Shown in pieces: positions 6,676-14,373 of a stretch of 64,000 nt of DNA. A model generated the notes under the pieces. That model was not told where the DNA came from, ran no database searches, and saw only the letters and a program-made list of their open reading frames with translations. A program made the translations under genes and the position numbers. The stretch's first letter is position 1. Each line of letters begins with the position of its first letter. The stretch comes from Actinobacillus sp. GY-402 (lineage in GTDB: Bacteria > Pseudomonadota > Gammaproteobacteria > Enterobacterales > Pasteurellaceae), in the NCBI RefSeq assembly GCF_014843355.1, contig NZ_CP062137.1:558001-622000 (forward strand), written 5' to 3'.

Positions 6676-6874
6676 GTTGTAACTCCTCACGGCGAGCTTT
6701 GTACAAACGATTTTTCCACACGTCCAAAAATTCGGCGTGTTTTCGGCAAAACATTTTTTTAACGGGATTTTTTGCCAGCGGCACCGCACGCTCCCATAGT
6801 TGTTGCGCGTAGCTGTAATCGCCCGCGCGCTCGGTTTTAATCGCCAGTAATACCAGCTCTTTATAAGTTTCCAT
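6668..6874 (-). CDS. ANR-family-like transcription regulator
   Basis: The 68-residue protein has the size and pattern of the ANR family (AggR-activated regulator homologues that bind and inhibit AraC-type activators): a YKELVLLAIKTERAGDYSYA stretch, LWERA, and RKHAEFLDVWK near the end. Family members are known from Haemophilus and from enteric Mu-like phages. In the prophage it could tune a host regulator. The call rests on motif spacing remembered from the family, so confidence is moderate. Confidence 0.6.
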   Translation of the reverse strand: METYKELVLLAIKTERAGDYSYAQQLWERAVPLAKNPVKKMFCRKHAEFLDVWKNRLYKARREELQHA

Positions 6875-6892
6875 TGGGTCTCCTTGGTGGGG

Positions 6893-7129
6893 TTAATAGT
6901 TAATTTTTTTAATGTCTAATACCTTATATTTTAGGTAGCCATACTCAATATGTGGTAAATGATGGATCATGCATAAATCACCTATTTTTTGTTGTTCAAC
7001 CGGGATTAGCGCACCTTTCCATATTCCCGACTGGAATGGTTCGGCGGCTATTACTATGCCTTTGATATCTGTTTTAAAGATCAAAAAATCTTGCCCTTTA
7101 TCCTCAAGCGTGATTTCGTAACCTTCCAT
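6893..7129 (-). CDS. Hypothetical prophage protein (78 aa)
   Basis: A 78-residue, mostly beta-strand protein (MEGYEITLEDKGQDFLIFKT ... YLKYKVLDIKKINY) with a single His pair (MIHHLPH). It begins after a GGAGAAT site and lies downstream of the second copy of the conserved leader hairpin. No family recognised; likely an early-region accessory protein. Confidence 0.55.
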   Translation of the reverse strand: MEGYEITLEDKGQDFLIFKTDIKGIVIAAEPFQSGIWKGALIPVEQQKIGDLCMIHHLPHIEYGYLKYKVLDIKKINY

Positions 7130-7168
7130 AAATATTCTCCTTAGTGGGTGTTGTTAAAACTTATTACT

Positions 7169-7192
7169 CAGCGCACTGCGCGCAATGCGCTG
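7169..7192 (-). repeat. Intercistronic hairpin, copy 1 of a prophage leader motif
   Basis: CAGCGCA (7169-7175) pairs perfectly with TGCGCTG (7186-7192). The flanks on the minus strand (AAAACCTATTTACAG, CTGAGTAATAAGTTTTAA) match copy 2 at 4407-4436. It sits in the leader of the 78-residue gene. Confidence 0.5.
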
Positions 7193-7202
7193 TAAATAGG
7201 TT

Positions 7203-7283
7203 TTAGTCTTGTTCGTCAAATATCCCGACGGCGATGGTTAATATCGCGCCTAAAATCAGATAAGTGACGGGGTTGGTTAACAT
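7203..7283 (-). CDS. Tiny membrane protein (26 aa)
   Basis: ATG 7283 follows CAGGAG at good distance and opens MLTNPVTYLILGAILTIAVG, then IFDEQD and a TAA. The single hydrophobic segment is long enough to cross the membrane, with an acidic tail. It overlaps the end of gam by seven bases. Tiny single-pass proteins of this kind are common in early phage operons; function unknown. Confidence 0.5.
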   Translation of the reverse strand: MLTNPVTYLILGAILTIAVGIFDEQD

Positions 7284-7801
7284 GCCGGCGGCTCCTGTTC
7301 AAACGGTGTAATCACAAAATCTTCTACGCCGGTTTTAATGGTGACGCCTGCTACGGTGCCGGCGATTTCCGGTTCATTTAGCATGGCTTCCTTATTGATT
7401 TCCTCTTTGACGCGGATAAACCGCGTTAGCCCTAAAGTACGGAGGTTATCAATCACGCTTTCCACCCCGCGCACCCCCACTGACGGCGGGCGCTGGCGCC
7501 ATTGCACCGAGCCCGTGTTAAATTCGATGGTTTTCGTTTTACCAGGCAATAATTCGTCGCGGTTGCTTTCGCACCATGCCTGGATTGCGGACTGTATCGG
7601 TTTAATTTGGTCTTGCAATGCCGCCAGCTGTGGCGCGTAACGGTCGGTAATTGCCGCTAACTCATCGTTCTGTTCGGTGGCTTTGCGCTGCAATTCGCGT
7701 TGTAATAGTCCGATAGTGGTAATGGCGGATTCCACTTCGTCGCGTGATTGATAGCGGATAACAAAGGTATCCGATTTAATTCTGGTTGCTTTTTTTGCCA
7801 T
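7277..7801 (-). CDS. gam: Mu Gam-like nuclease-inhibitor protein
   Basis: The 174-residue protein matches Mu Gam along its length: basic N-terminus, a long coiled coil (about residues 18-75), and the segment GSVQWRQRPPSVGVRG leading to a C-terminal domain. Mu Gam binds double-strand DNA ends as a Ku-like dimer and blocks host RecBCD-type exonuclease. It lies in the early operon downstream of MuB, as expected. Confidence 0.9.
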   Translation of the reverse strand: MAKKATRIKSDTFVIRYQSRDEVESAITTIGLLQRELQRKATEQNDELAAITDRYAPQLAALQDQIKPIQSAIQAWCESNRDELLPGKTKTIEFNTGSVQWRQRPPSVGVRGVESVIDNLRTLGLTRFIRVKEEINKEAMLNEPEIAGTVAGVTIKTGVEDFVITPFEQEPPAC

Positions 7802-7802
7802 G

Positions 7803-8000
7803 TTAATTTAACTCCCAAGGGTGTGATTTCAGTTCTGCCGATACACTGACTAAACCGTCCTCTTTAATTACTTCAAAACTTTTAATGCCGCGGCTTAATG
7901 CCGCGATAATTTCTTCTTTTGTGGCTTTTTGCACAAACATCGCGCAGTGCACGTAAAATTGCTCTTTGTCTGTTGGTTCGATTGTGGTGATCGTTTTCAT
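7803..8000 (-). CDS. Hypothetical prophage early protein (65 aa)
   Basis: A 65-residue protein (MKTITTIEPTDKEQFYVHCA) with an alpha-beta pattern, starting two bases downstream of the preceding gene's stop region and ending one base before gam. No family recognised. Position between MuB and Gam matches the run of small, poorly conserved early genes of Mu. Confidence 0.55.
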   Translation of the reverse strand: MKTITTIEPTDKEQFYVHCAMFVQKATKEEIIAALSRGIKSFEVIKEDGLVSVSAELKSHPWELN

Positions 8001-8003
8001 TAT

Positions 8004-8204
8004 TCAGACCTCTTCCTTTCCTAACTTTATAATGATTAATCTTTTACCTTTGCCGTTGATGGCGCGTTTGTGGTAACACGGCGTACTGCGTACGCGCACG
8101 TCTCCCGGTGTAATATTTAATTTTTCTGCTATTTCTTCCGCGGTGCCGTCACCCAAATTATCGTCTCCTCGGTAGACGGCGTAGATTTGGCGATACTTCG
8201 GCAT
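8004..8204 (-). CDS. Small phage protein with YAVYRGDD motif
   Basis: The 66-residue product has an N-terminal strand YAVYRGDDNLGDGT, a helix-turn-helix-like AEEIAEKLNITPGDVR, then a basic strand region KRLIIIKL. This arrangement is widespread in phages of Firmicutes and Proteobacteria in small proteins of unknown function, probably DNA-associated. A good GGAGG site lies before the start. Confidence 0.6.
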   Translation of the reverse strand: MPKYRQIYAVYRGDDNLGDGTAEEIAEKLNITPGDVRVRSTPCYHKRAINGKGKRLIIIKLGKEEV

Positions 8205-8216
8205 GTTTCCTCCTTT

Positions 8217-8510
8217 TTAATGGATACGGTCTCGTGTGGTTTGCCACATCACTTTGATACCTGCCGCCATAATCTGTAATTGGCGGTATTTACCCGTTTC
8301 TCCGCTACCGACTCCGTATTCGATAGCGCGGCCGATGTATTCCAAACGCGCGGCGGCACTGTTGTCTTTGATTTTGATTCTTGGTTTGATACGATTAAAT
8401 TCGATTTCCTCCACTTCCAGTCCTAGGCTGTTGCACTCGATGATGGCTTTTTGCACTTGTTTTAGTTTCTTATAAGCAAATTTGTTTATGCTATTTAATG
8501 GTTTATTCAT
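8217..8510 (-). CDS. Hypothetical prophage early protein (97 aa)
   Basis: A basic 97-residue protein with an N-terminal helix (FAYKKLKQVQKAIIECNSLG), a strand pair around EEIEFNRIKPRIKIKD, and a C-terminal helical region with AARLEYIGRAIEYG. It lies just downstream of MuB. Related early proteins occur in Haemophilus Mu-like phages; no function known. Confidence 0.55.
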   Translation of the reverse strand: MNKPLNSINKFAYKKLKQVQKAIIECNSLGLEVEEIEFNRIKPRIKIKDNSAAARLEYIGRAIEYGVGSGETGKYRQLQIMAAGIKVMWQTTRDRIH

Positions 8511-8519
8511 AGTTTGCTC

Positions 8520-9395
8520 CTAACTAATCAACATGCCTGCGTAGCTTTGGATCAACTTTTCGTCAATTGGGCGGTTATGCATTTCCGCCACCCGAATTAC
8601 GCCGCGCATCAGTTTGTTTAATCGGCGCGCGTTGCCGTGGCTGGCTTTAAAAAGTGCGGTCGAAAATTCGCTTGTTCCCAGCCCTTTCTCCGCTAATAGG
8701 GCAATATCTTCTTCGCTCAATGCGTTTCCTAAATCGCAGGCGATGCCTACACGGCTATAGAGTTGCGCCAGTTCGCCGTATTTACCTTTCAGGTTAACGA
8801 TTAAGCGTGGCATACCTGCCAACACTACGCCGCAACCGGTTAAATCGTGGATTCTGCGGATATATTCCAGGCTTTTCGTACTTAACAATTCGGCTTCATC
8901 AACGATAATCAGGCGATCCGCCGCAAGTTTTCCGCAAATTCGAGTAAACAATTCGTGGTTTAATCCTGTTTCGTTTAAACCCAACTGCTGGCATAAGGTT
9001 TTTAATAACACTTTAGGGCTACAGCTCGGTTCTACTTCGATTAATAGTGTTTCCGGATTGAGTTCTACATATCGTTTTAATGCCTTGGTTTTCCCTAATC
9101 CTGCCGCACCGGTTACTACGCTGATTTCGCCTTCGATATGGGCAATCGCCACCGCGTCAAGGCAACGTTCTGCGGCATAAGTGCTGACAAATTCCGAATT
9201 AAAACGACGCTCAACCACTTTATCGTTTTGTCGTCCAAGTAACCGCGCTACCGCTTCGTCCACTTCATCCACTTTTCCGGCATAAATGCCTTTTAAATAT
9301 TGGTTCACAACAGTGACTGACTTACCGATAGCATTCGCTACTTGCTTTTGCGTCATGCCGTTTTGTTGCATATATGCTTGTAGTTTTTCTTTCAT
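8520..9395 (-). CDS. muB: MuB-like transposition target-selection ATPase
   Basis: The 291-residue protein has an N-terminal HTH region (MTQKQVANAIGKSVTVVNQY), a Walker A motif GAAGLGKT at residues 96-103 and a Walker B motif LIIVDEAE at about 162-169, then a C-terminal helical domain as in MuB. MuB forms ATP-dependent filaments on DNA, picks targets, activates MuA and gives target immunity. It starts three bases after the MuA stop. A host-type uptake sequence lies inside (near 8653). Confidence 0.92.
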   Translation of the reverse strand: MKEKLQAYMQQNGMTQKQVANAIGKSVTVVNQYLKGIYAGKVDEVDEAVARLLGRQNDKVVERRFNSEFVSTYAAERCLDAVAIAHIEGEISVVTGAAGLGKTKALKRYVELNPETLLIEVEPSCSPKVLLKTLCQQLGLNETGLNHELFTRICGKLAADRLIIVDEAELLSTKSLEYIRRIHDLTGCGVVLAGMPRLIVNLKGKYGELAQLYSRVGIACDLGNALSEEDIALLAEKGLGTSEFSTALFKASHGNARRLNKLMRGVIRVAEMHNRPIDEKLIQSYAGMLIS

Positions 9396-9398
9396 TTT

Positions 9399-11372
9399 TT
9401 AACCTACCTTTTTCTGATAACGTTTTAATTCGCTCGGTAACATCGGTATTTCATCCATATCGTCCCAGTTTTGGCGCTTGGCATTAATCCGTAAGCCGTG
9501 CAATAACTCCGCGCTTTCGCTGTGTTCAATCGCAATAACAGGATTAAGTTCTGCGTTAATTTCATCCACCTGTTCTTGTTTGAGTTTGAGACGTCGTTGA
9601 TGACGTTCTTCTCTCGCTTTTTCCACGAATGGCTTCGGAAATGCATCGCGTTTGTTGCCGTTCCAGATGCCGTCGCAGAGGTAAGTGCCGTCGAGTTTGC
9701 GAACAATCACTTTTTCTGCGTTGTGAATATCAAAACTCACTGCCACGTCTTCGCCGTCCACTTTAATCAGGGCTTGATTAAAGTAGTCATTGTTAAAGAG
9801 TTTTACCCAGCCGCGTTGTGCTTTTCGCACCACTTGCGGTCTAAACATATCGCGGGCTTCTATTGGGGTGACGTAGAGCAATGTCACGCCTTTGAGTAGC
9901 TCTTCCCGTTTGCGTAGCGGCGTGGTGCCGATTTCGCGGTGGATATGTTCTTCGTTGTACCAGCGGATGCCTTCTTCCACGGCGTCAATAAACTGTTTCC
10001 AACTTGGGAGCTTGCCTTGCGCCCATTTCTGTTTGTCCGTTAACTCGGTGCGTTTTTGGCGGATGGCTTTTTCAAGGCTTATCACGCCTGTGCTGGTTTG
10101 GCGCACGGTTTCGCGGTCTGCACCGCCTCCGTGATAGGTGTCAAACTGGCGAGCAATGCGTAATAACAAGGTTTTGTTCACGCGTTCGATAATCCCACGC
10201 CCTTGCGGATTGCCAGGAATCCCTGTTTGGTGGTTGATTCCCAAACGAGGCAACATCCCTGTAATATCGCCGTCTAGCACCCAGTTTTTCTCACCGCCCC
10301 CGTTATCGGAGTAATAAATTGCGGGTATGCCGTGGCGTTCTACACCGTGGCGGATGGCGTCTGCTACGGCGAGGCAGTTTTCCGCAAGGCTAACCGACCA
10401 CCCCACAATAAAGCGGCTTGCCGCGTCCATCACTAACGTGACTTCGGGGATAAACGGTCTGCCGTGGTCGGGGTGTGCCACTTTCATTTTCATTGAGTGA
10501 CCGTCTCCCACCCAGACGTCATTGGCTTTTAATACGCTCCAATCGCGCTTTACATAAGTGTTCATAGCTCTTAGTTCGGCTCCTGTTTTGCGTCCAATTT
10601 CTTTTATCAAACGCGGTAATTTTTCTAATCCCCGTCGCACTGTGCTTAGGCTTGGCAGTTGTGCCAGTCTCAGCGGTTGGTCAGCAAAGGCGGCGTGCCA
10701 ACGTGCGGCGAATTCGTCGTAGGCTTCGGCGATATTCACGCCGTTGGTGTTGCGATACACCGCTAAAAATTCTGGTAACCATTGCAATTCTTCCGCTTTT
10801 TTCGCTTGGCGTTGGCTTGGGGCTAAGGCTTTTAAACGGTCCTCGGCATTGTCGGCTTTGTGATAATCAATCACCCACTGATTCAGTGTTCTGACCGATA
10901 ACACGCGCCCACAACCGTTGCCGTTTTTAGCGTTCGCAGTTTCCACTAAGTCCATTAAATCTGCCGATAATTGACCGCACTTTGCGGATTCACAAAGATA
11001 AGTCACCGCTTTAATCCGGCTCATACTTTGCTCAAGCTGGCTGACAGCTGCCACTAATGCCATGCGGGCGTCTGCCACTTCGCGTTGTTTGGTTGTTAAA
11101 GAACTTAGGTCAACATCGCGCACCACAGGTAAGCTTGGCTTTTTGTTCACCACCGCAACGGCAAATTTATTGCGGATTTCATCTTGGATTTCTTGGGGTA
11201 GGCTGGCGAGTTCGTATTCAACTCCGCCACCACGTCCACCTCGTTTTCTGTAGCTACAATTTTCGCGTTTGAATAATGCCTGAATATTTTTGGGGGCTTG
11301 TGGTAAGCTACTTATTCCCATTTCGGCATATTCGTAAACGGAATAATGCGTTTTTAAACTTAAACCTCTCAT
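9399..11372 (-). CDS. muA: MuA-like DDE transposase
   Basis: At 657 residues it is close to MuA (663). The N-terminal part (YSVYEYAEMGISSLP ... YRKRGGRGGGVEYELASLP) matches the MuA internal-activation-sequence binding domain. The catalytic core shows Asp290 (VGDGHS), Asp356 (YSDNGGG) and Glu396 (GRGIIERVN), the DDE triad. A C-terminal basic region would contact MuB. It catalyses strand transfer for integration and replicative transposition, using the sites at the phage end (12.75-12.91 kb). Confidence 0.94.
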   Translation of the reverse strand: MRGLSLKTHYSVYEYAEMGISSLPQAPKNIQALFKRENCSYRKRGGRGGGVEYELASLPQEIQDEIRNKFAVAVVNKKPSLPVVRDVDLSSLTTKQREVADARMALVAAVSQLEQSMSRIKAVTYLCESAKCGQLSADLMDLVETANAKNGNGCGRVLSVRTLNQWVIDYHKADNAEDRLKALAPSQRQAKKAEELQWLPEFLAVYRNTNGVNIAEAYDEFAARWHAAFADQPLRLAQLPSLSTVRRGLEKLPRLIKEIGRKTGAELRAMNTYVKRDWSVLKANDVWVGDGHSMKMKVAHPDHGRPFIPEVTLVMDAASRFIVGWSVSLAENCLAVADAIRHGVERHGIPAIYYSDNGGGEKNWVLDGDITGMLPRLGINHQTGIPGNPQGRGIIERVNKTLLLRIARQFDTYHGGGADRETVRQTSTGVISLEKAIRQKRTELTDKQKWAQGKLPSWKQFIDAVEEGIRWYNEEHIHREIGTTPLRKREELLKGVTLLYVTPIEARDMFRPQVVRKAQRGWVKLFNNDYFNQALIKVDGEDVAVSFDIHNAEKVIVRKLDGTYLCDGIWNGNKRDAFPKPFVEKAREERHQRRLKLKQEQVDEINAELNPVIAIEHSESAELLHGLRINAKRQNWDDMDEIPMLPSELKRYQKKVG

Positions 11373-11417
11373 AAATGATCCTTTTTGTATCTTTTACGGT
11401 TAAATTCATTTATGATG

Positions 11418-11684
11418 CTAAAACTTATTGGTTAAAGTTGGCTTTCTATTACGTTCTGCAAAACGTTCTGCCCAGATAATTTCTGGCGCAATTCCGATTG
11501 CATTAGCAACTAGGCGCTCCATTTTTGGATAGGATTTATCAAATACAGTTTTCAAAGTGCTATAACTGACATTTCCTTCGGCTGCTAAAGATCGTAATGT
11601 CCAACCACGTTTTTTGAGTTCCGCAAGAATATCGGCTCTATGCCAATTTACTGCGGTTTTTTCATGGCTTTCTAATACACTCAT
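11418..11684 (-). CDS. ner: Ner/Nlp-type DNA-binding protein
   Basis: The 88-residue protein contains the Ner/Nlp winged helix: WHRADILAELKKRGWTLRSL followed by AAEGNVSYSTLKTVFDK. Mu Ner represses the repressor promoter and trims early transcription, favouring lytic growth. First gene of the early operon, immediately upstream of muA and facing the repressor across the operator array, exactly as in Mu. Confidence 0.88.
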   Translation of the reverse strand: MSVLESHEKTAVNWHRADILAELKKRGWTLRSLAAEGNVSYSTLKTVFDKSYPKMERLVANAIGIAPEIIWAERFAERNRKPTLTNKF

Positions 11685-11725
11685 TTAATACTCCTTTTTT
11701 GATGTATCTCTTGTGGTGTATATTA

Positions 11726-11897
11726 GCCGTAATAGTTGTAGCTTGTCAACTATTAATTCACCGTAATAGTTATATTTTTGGAAAATTTATTTCAAATTTG
11801 GAATATTCACAACGTAATCAATAACTTAAATAAACTATTACGGCAAGTTTATTTTTATAAAACTCCGTAATAGTTTGTTTTATGTAACTATTACGGC
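11726..11897. promoter_or_regulatory. Repressor/Ner operator array, five CCGTAATAGTT sites
   Basis: The 11-mer CCGTAATAGTT occurs at 11727-11737, 11761-11771 and 11865-11875 on the plus strand and as AACTATTACGG at 11833-11843 and 11886-11896. Sites lie between divergent ner and repressor genes, so they most likely bind the S24 repressor and/or Ner. A diverged half-site (CAACTATTA) lies near 11748. Confidence 0.75.
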
Positions 11898-11923
11898 AAA
11901 AAAGTTTAAAAAGAGGGTCAAAA

Positions 11924-12655
11924 ATGGCAAATGAAGACAATTTCCCCGAAAGAATTGAATTAGTAATTAATAAACTAAATGGTCCAAGTGAGTTCTCCAG
12001 GCAAACAGGTGTAACGTTATCGACAATAACAAGATGGCGCAAAGGCGAAGCTGATCCATCACGCACAAATCTGATAAAGATAGCGGAAGCGGCTAATGTC
12101 AACTTAGAATGGCTTGCCACAGGCAAAGGCAGCGCGGACAACACGGCGACGCTGGATGAAAGAACGGATGGAGTGGGCGAGATAACGGCTTATAATTCGC
12201 GTAGCGTTGCCAGATATGAAGAGTTTGTGAACCTGTTTGAGTTTATTCCGATGCATAATGATATCGTGGTTTCTGCGGGCGCTGGCGGTTACAACGAAGA
12301 AGAGTACGACCCGAATAACGTGTTGGCATTTCGCAAGGACTGGTTGCAATCTAAGGGGGTTAAAGCCAAAAACTGCGAGGTGTATTTCGCCACGGGCGAT
12401 AGTATGTACCCAACGATTCAAGACAAGGACTTGTTACTCATAGACCATTCGCGCAACATTCTGCAAGACGGCAAAGTATTTGTGATAAACAACGGTGGGC
12501 GATTGCTGGTTAAACGCGTACAACTGCAATTTGGCAGCGTTAAGCTTATCAGCGACAATGCAAGCCTGTACGAGCCTGTTATCGTCCCTGAGGCAGAGCT
12601 GGACGCGCTTATTGTGCTGGGCGAAGTAATGCACATCGGGCACGACTTGGCATAA
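11924..12655 (+). CDS. CI-like phage repressor with S24 self-cleavage domain
   Basis: The 243-residue protein has an N-terminal helix-turn-helix (FSRQTGVTLSTITRWRKGEA, about residues 24-43) and a C-terminal LexA-like peptidase domain with Ser160 in GDSM and Lys197 in LLVKRV as the dyad. An Ala-Gly candidate cleavage site lies in SAGAGGY (about 117-123). It should keep the prophage silent and be inactivated through RecA during DNA damage. Mu itself uses a non-S24 repressor, so this is the CI-like version. A GAGGG site precedes the ATG. Confidence 0.88.
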   Translation: MANEDNFPERIELVINKLNGPSEFSRQTGVTLSTITRWRKGEADPSRTNLIKIAEAANVNLEWLATGKGSADNTATLDERTDGVGEITAYNSRSVARYEEFVNLFEFIPMHNDIVVSAGAGGYNEEEYDPNNVLAFRKDWLQSKGVKAKNCEVYFATGDSMYPTIQDKDLLLIDHSRNILQDGKVFVINNGGRLLVKRVQLQFGSVKLISDNASLYEPVIVPEAELDALIVLGEVMHIGHDLA

Positions 12656-12660
12656 CAAAA

Positions 12661-12688
12661 AAAGGGTTAAGCAAACACTTAACCCTTT
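12661..12688 (+). terminator. Repressor terminator
   Basis: AAAGGGTTAAG and CTTAACCCTTT form an 11-bp stem right after the repressor stop, followed by an AT-rich stretch. Confidence 0.75.
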
Positions 12689-12752
12689 AAATTTTTGACC
12701 GCACTTTTTTAAATTTTAAACCCGTTTTAAAAACTATTTAAAAACTGATCAC

Positions 12753-12929
12753 ATCTATGCAAATAAAAGTGCATTTTCTGCCTATTTTTGTTCATTTTTA
12801 AACATTTTCTTTTTTTGCATAGCTTCATCCTTTAAAACCCGCCAAAGCCTTATAAATCAAGCCACCAAGCCAATTTTTCCGACCAAATTTTTTTATTTTT
12901 ATCTATGCAAATATTGTTAGTACCCCACA
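12753..12929. promoter_or_regulatory. Prophage end with three candidate MuA-binding sites
   Basis: The word CTATGCAAA recurs as ATCTATGCAAATA (12753-12765), inverted as TTTGCATAG (12814-12822), and as ATCTATGCAAAT (12901-12912). Mu ends also carry three transposase sites beside the repressor. The phage end is probably at the CA of 12928-12929, because the chromosomal sequence TTTTACGCCGGATTTAA begins there and recurs at the LysR 3' end. The opposite end lies outside the window, so the exact boundary and 5-bp target duplication cannot be checked. Confidence 0.55.
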
Positions 12930-13369
12930 TTTTACGCCGGATTTAACTCCAGCAGATCCCGATGGCACGCGTCTCCCGACGCGTGTCCTTTTCTTGATTT
13001 AAGCACACGTCAGGAGACGTGCGCTAGCAACATGTTTCTATCACCGTGACATCGGTTATCGCGCGGTGGCGAGAGAAAAAAACGTTTAATTTTTTGCCCG
13101 CACTTTGAGAAAAAGTGCGGGCAATTTTTTCATTGTTTTTACGCCGGATTTAACTCCAGCAGATCCCGATGGCACGCGTCTCCCGACCCACGATGGCGCG
13201 CGTCTCCCGACGCGTGCCTTTTTCTTGATTTAAGCACACGTCAGGATACGTGCGCTAGCAACATGTTTCTATCGTCGTGACATCGGTTATCGCGCGGTAG
13301 TGAGAGAAAAAAACGTTTAATTTTTTGCCCGCACTTTGAGAAAAAGTGCGGGCAATTTTTTCATTGTTT
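12930..13369. repeat. Tandem duplication of LysR 3' end, terminator and 64-bp palindrome
   Basis: Two head-to-tail units of roughly 207 and 235 bases each contain TTTACGCCGGATTTAACTCC (a copy of the LysR gene's last codons), then a palindromic GATGGCRCGCGTCTCCCGAC element, then GCGCTAGCAACATGTTTCTA, then a USS-pair terminator. The second unit has an extra half palindrome (13168-13187) before its full copy (13192-13255); the first full copy is at 12961-13025. The genuine LysR end follows at 13370. Confidence 0.8.
13321..13360 (-). terminator. USS-pair terminator of the LysR gene
   Basis: TTGCCCGCACTTT and AAAGTGCGGGCAA form a 13-bp stem with T/A runs on both sides, just past the LysR stop. 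An identical copy lies at about 13094-13124 in the duplicated unit. Confidence 0.7.
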
Positions 13370-14242
13370 TTACGCCGGATTTAATTCCAGCAAATACTGA
13401 GTGAAACTGCGGATAGTCGGCACCGTGCCGCGGTTTTTGTAGTAGATGACGGAAAGCGGAACGCTCGGCATTTCCCAGTCCGGCAGCACGTTCACCAATT
13501 CCGGCATTTGCTCGCCTACGAAAGTCGGCAGCATCCCGATGCCCGTTCCCTGCTGAATAAAATGCGCCGCCAGCAAGTAATCGTTAACCGTTAATTTTCC
13601 CGTCGGAATAATCTCGATCCGTTGATTTCCCTGTGTAAGCCGCCACGGCAGCGAAAGCGCGTGCACGACGATTGAGTGGCGGTAAATATCTTGCGGGTTA
13701 TGAATCGGCTCGTGTTGTTTGAGATATTTGGGGGCGGCGTAGATGCCGAATCGAATATCCAGAAATTTTCGCGCTACGACATTTTCGTTTTCAATGGAAC
13801 CCACCCGAATGGCGATATCAATGCCGTCCTGAATCATATTGATTTTTTGCGGACTTTGATGAATGTCGAGGCTGACATTCGGATTTTCCGCTAAATAAGC
13901 GGGCAAATACGGCGCAATCAGCATGCGCATAATATCGCCGGCAACGGAAATCCGCAGCAGGCCGTTGGGTTTGGTTAAGCTGTCTTGCACGCCGGAAACC
14001 GCCTGTTCGGCAAGTTGCAACATTTGCTGCGCTCGTTGGAAAAAAGGCTGGCCTAAATCGTTTAGCGTCACGCCTTTTTTACCGCGATCCATCAATTTTG
14101 AACCTAACGCTTGTTCCAATTGTGTCATGCGACGACTTAAACGGGAAATGGGAACGCCCGTCAGTTCCGAAGCAAGGTGCAGACTGCCCGCCTGCACCAC
14201 GGAAACAAACAAGCGCATATCATCCAGACTGACTTTTTCCAT
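13370..14242 (-). CDS. LysR-family transcription regulator
   Basis: The 290-residue protein has the LysR N-terminal HTH (MRLFVSVVQAGSLHLASELT, then VPISRLSRRMTQLEQALG) and an effector-binding domain with typical GLLRISVAG and IDIAIRVG segments. The IDIAIRVG-type domain belongs to the large CrgA/AaeR-like subgroup. It lies downstream of the AEC transporter gene on the same strand and may regulate it; the ligand cannot be inferred. Its last codons are duplicated beyond the stop. Confidence 0.85.
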   Translation of the reverse strand: MEKVSLDDMRLFVSVVQAGSLHLASELTGVPISRLSRRMTQLEQALGSKLMDRGKKGVTLNDLGQPFFQRAQQMLQLAEQAVSGVQDSLTKPNGLLRISVAGDIMRMLIAPYLPAYLAENPNVSLDIHQSPQKINMIQDGIDIAIRVGSIENENVVARKFLDIRFGIYAAPKYLKQHEPIHNPQDIYRHSIVVHALSLPWRLTQGNQRIEIIPTGKLTVNDYLLAAHFIQQGTGIGMLPTFVGEQMPELVNVLPDWEMPSVPLSVIYYKNRGTVPTIRSFTQYLLELNPA

Positions 14243-14373
14243 GTGCGGTTCCTTTCGGTTGATGAATATTAACGTGCTTTGACGAATGATAGGTTATCTT
14301 TCCGTTTTTGCAATAAAAATCGGCAAAAAAGCAGAATTGTTCAAATAATTGAACGTATCGCTGCGTAGCATAA

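Noticed and set aside
9522-9899. 125-codon plus-strand ORF opposite muA
   Set aside because: Antisense shadow of a strongly conserved transposase gene with no start signal.
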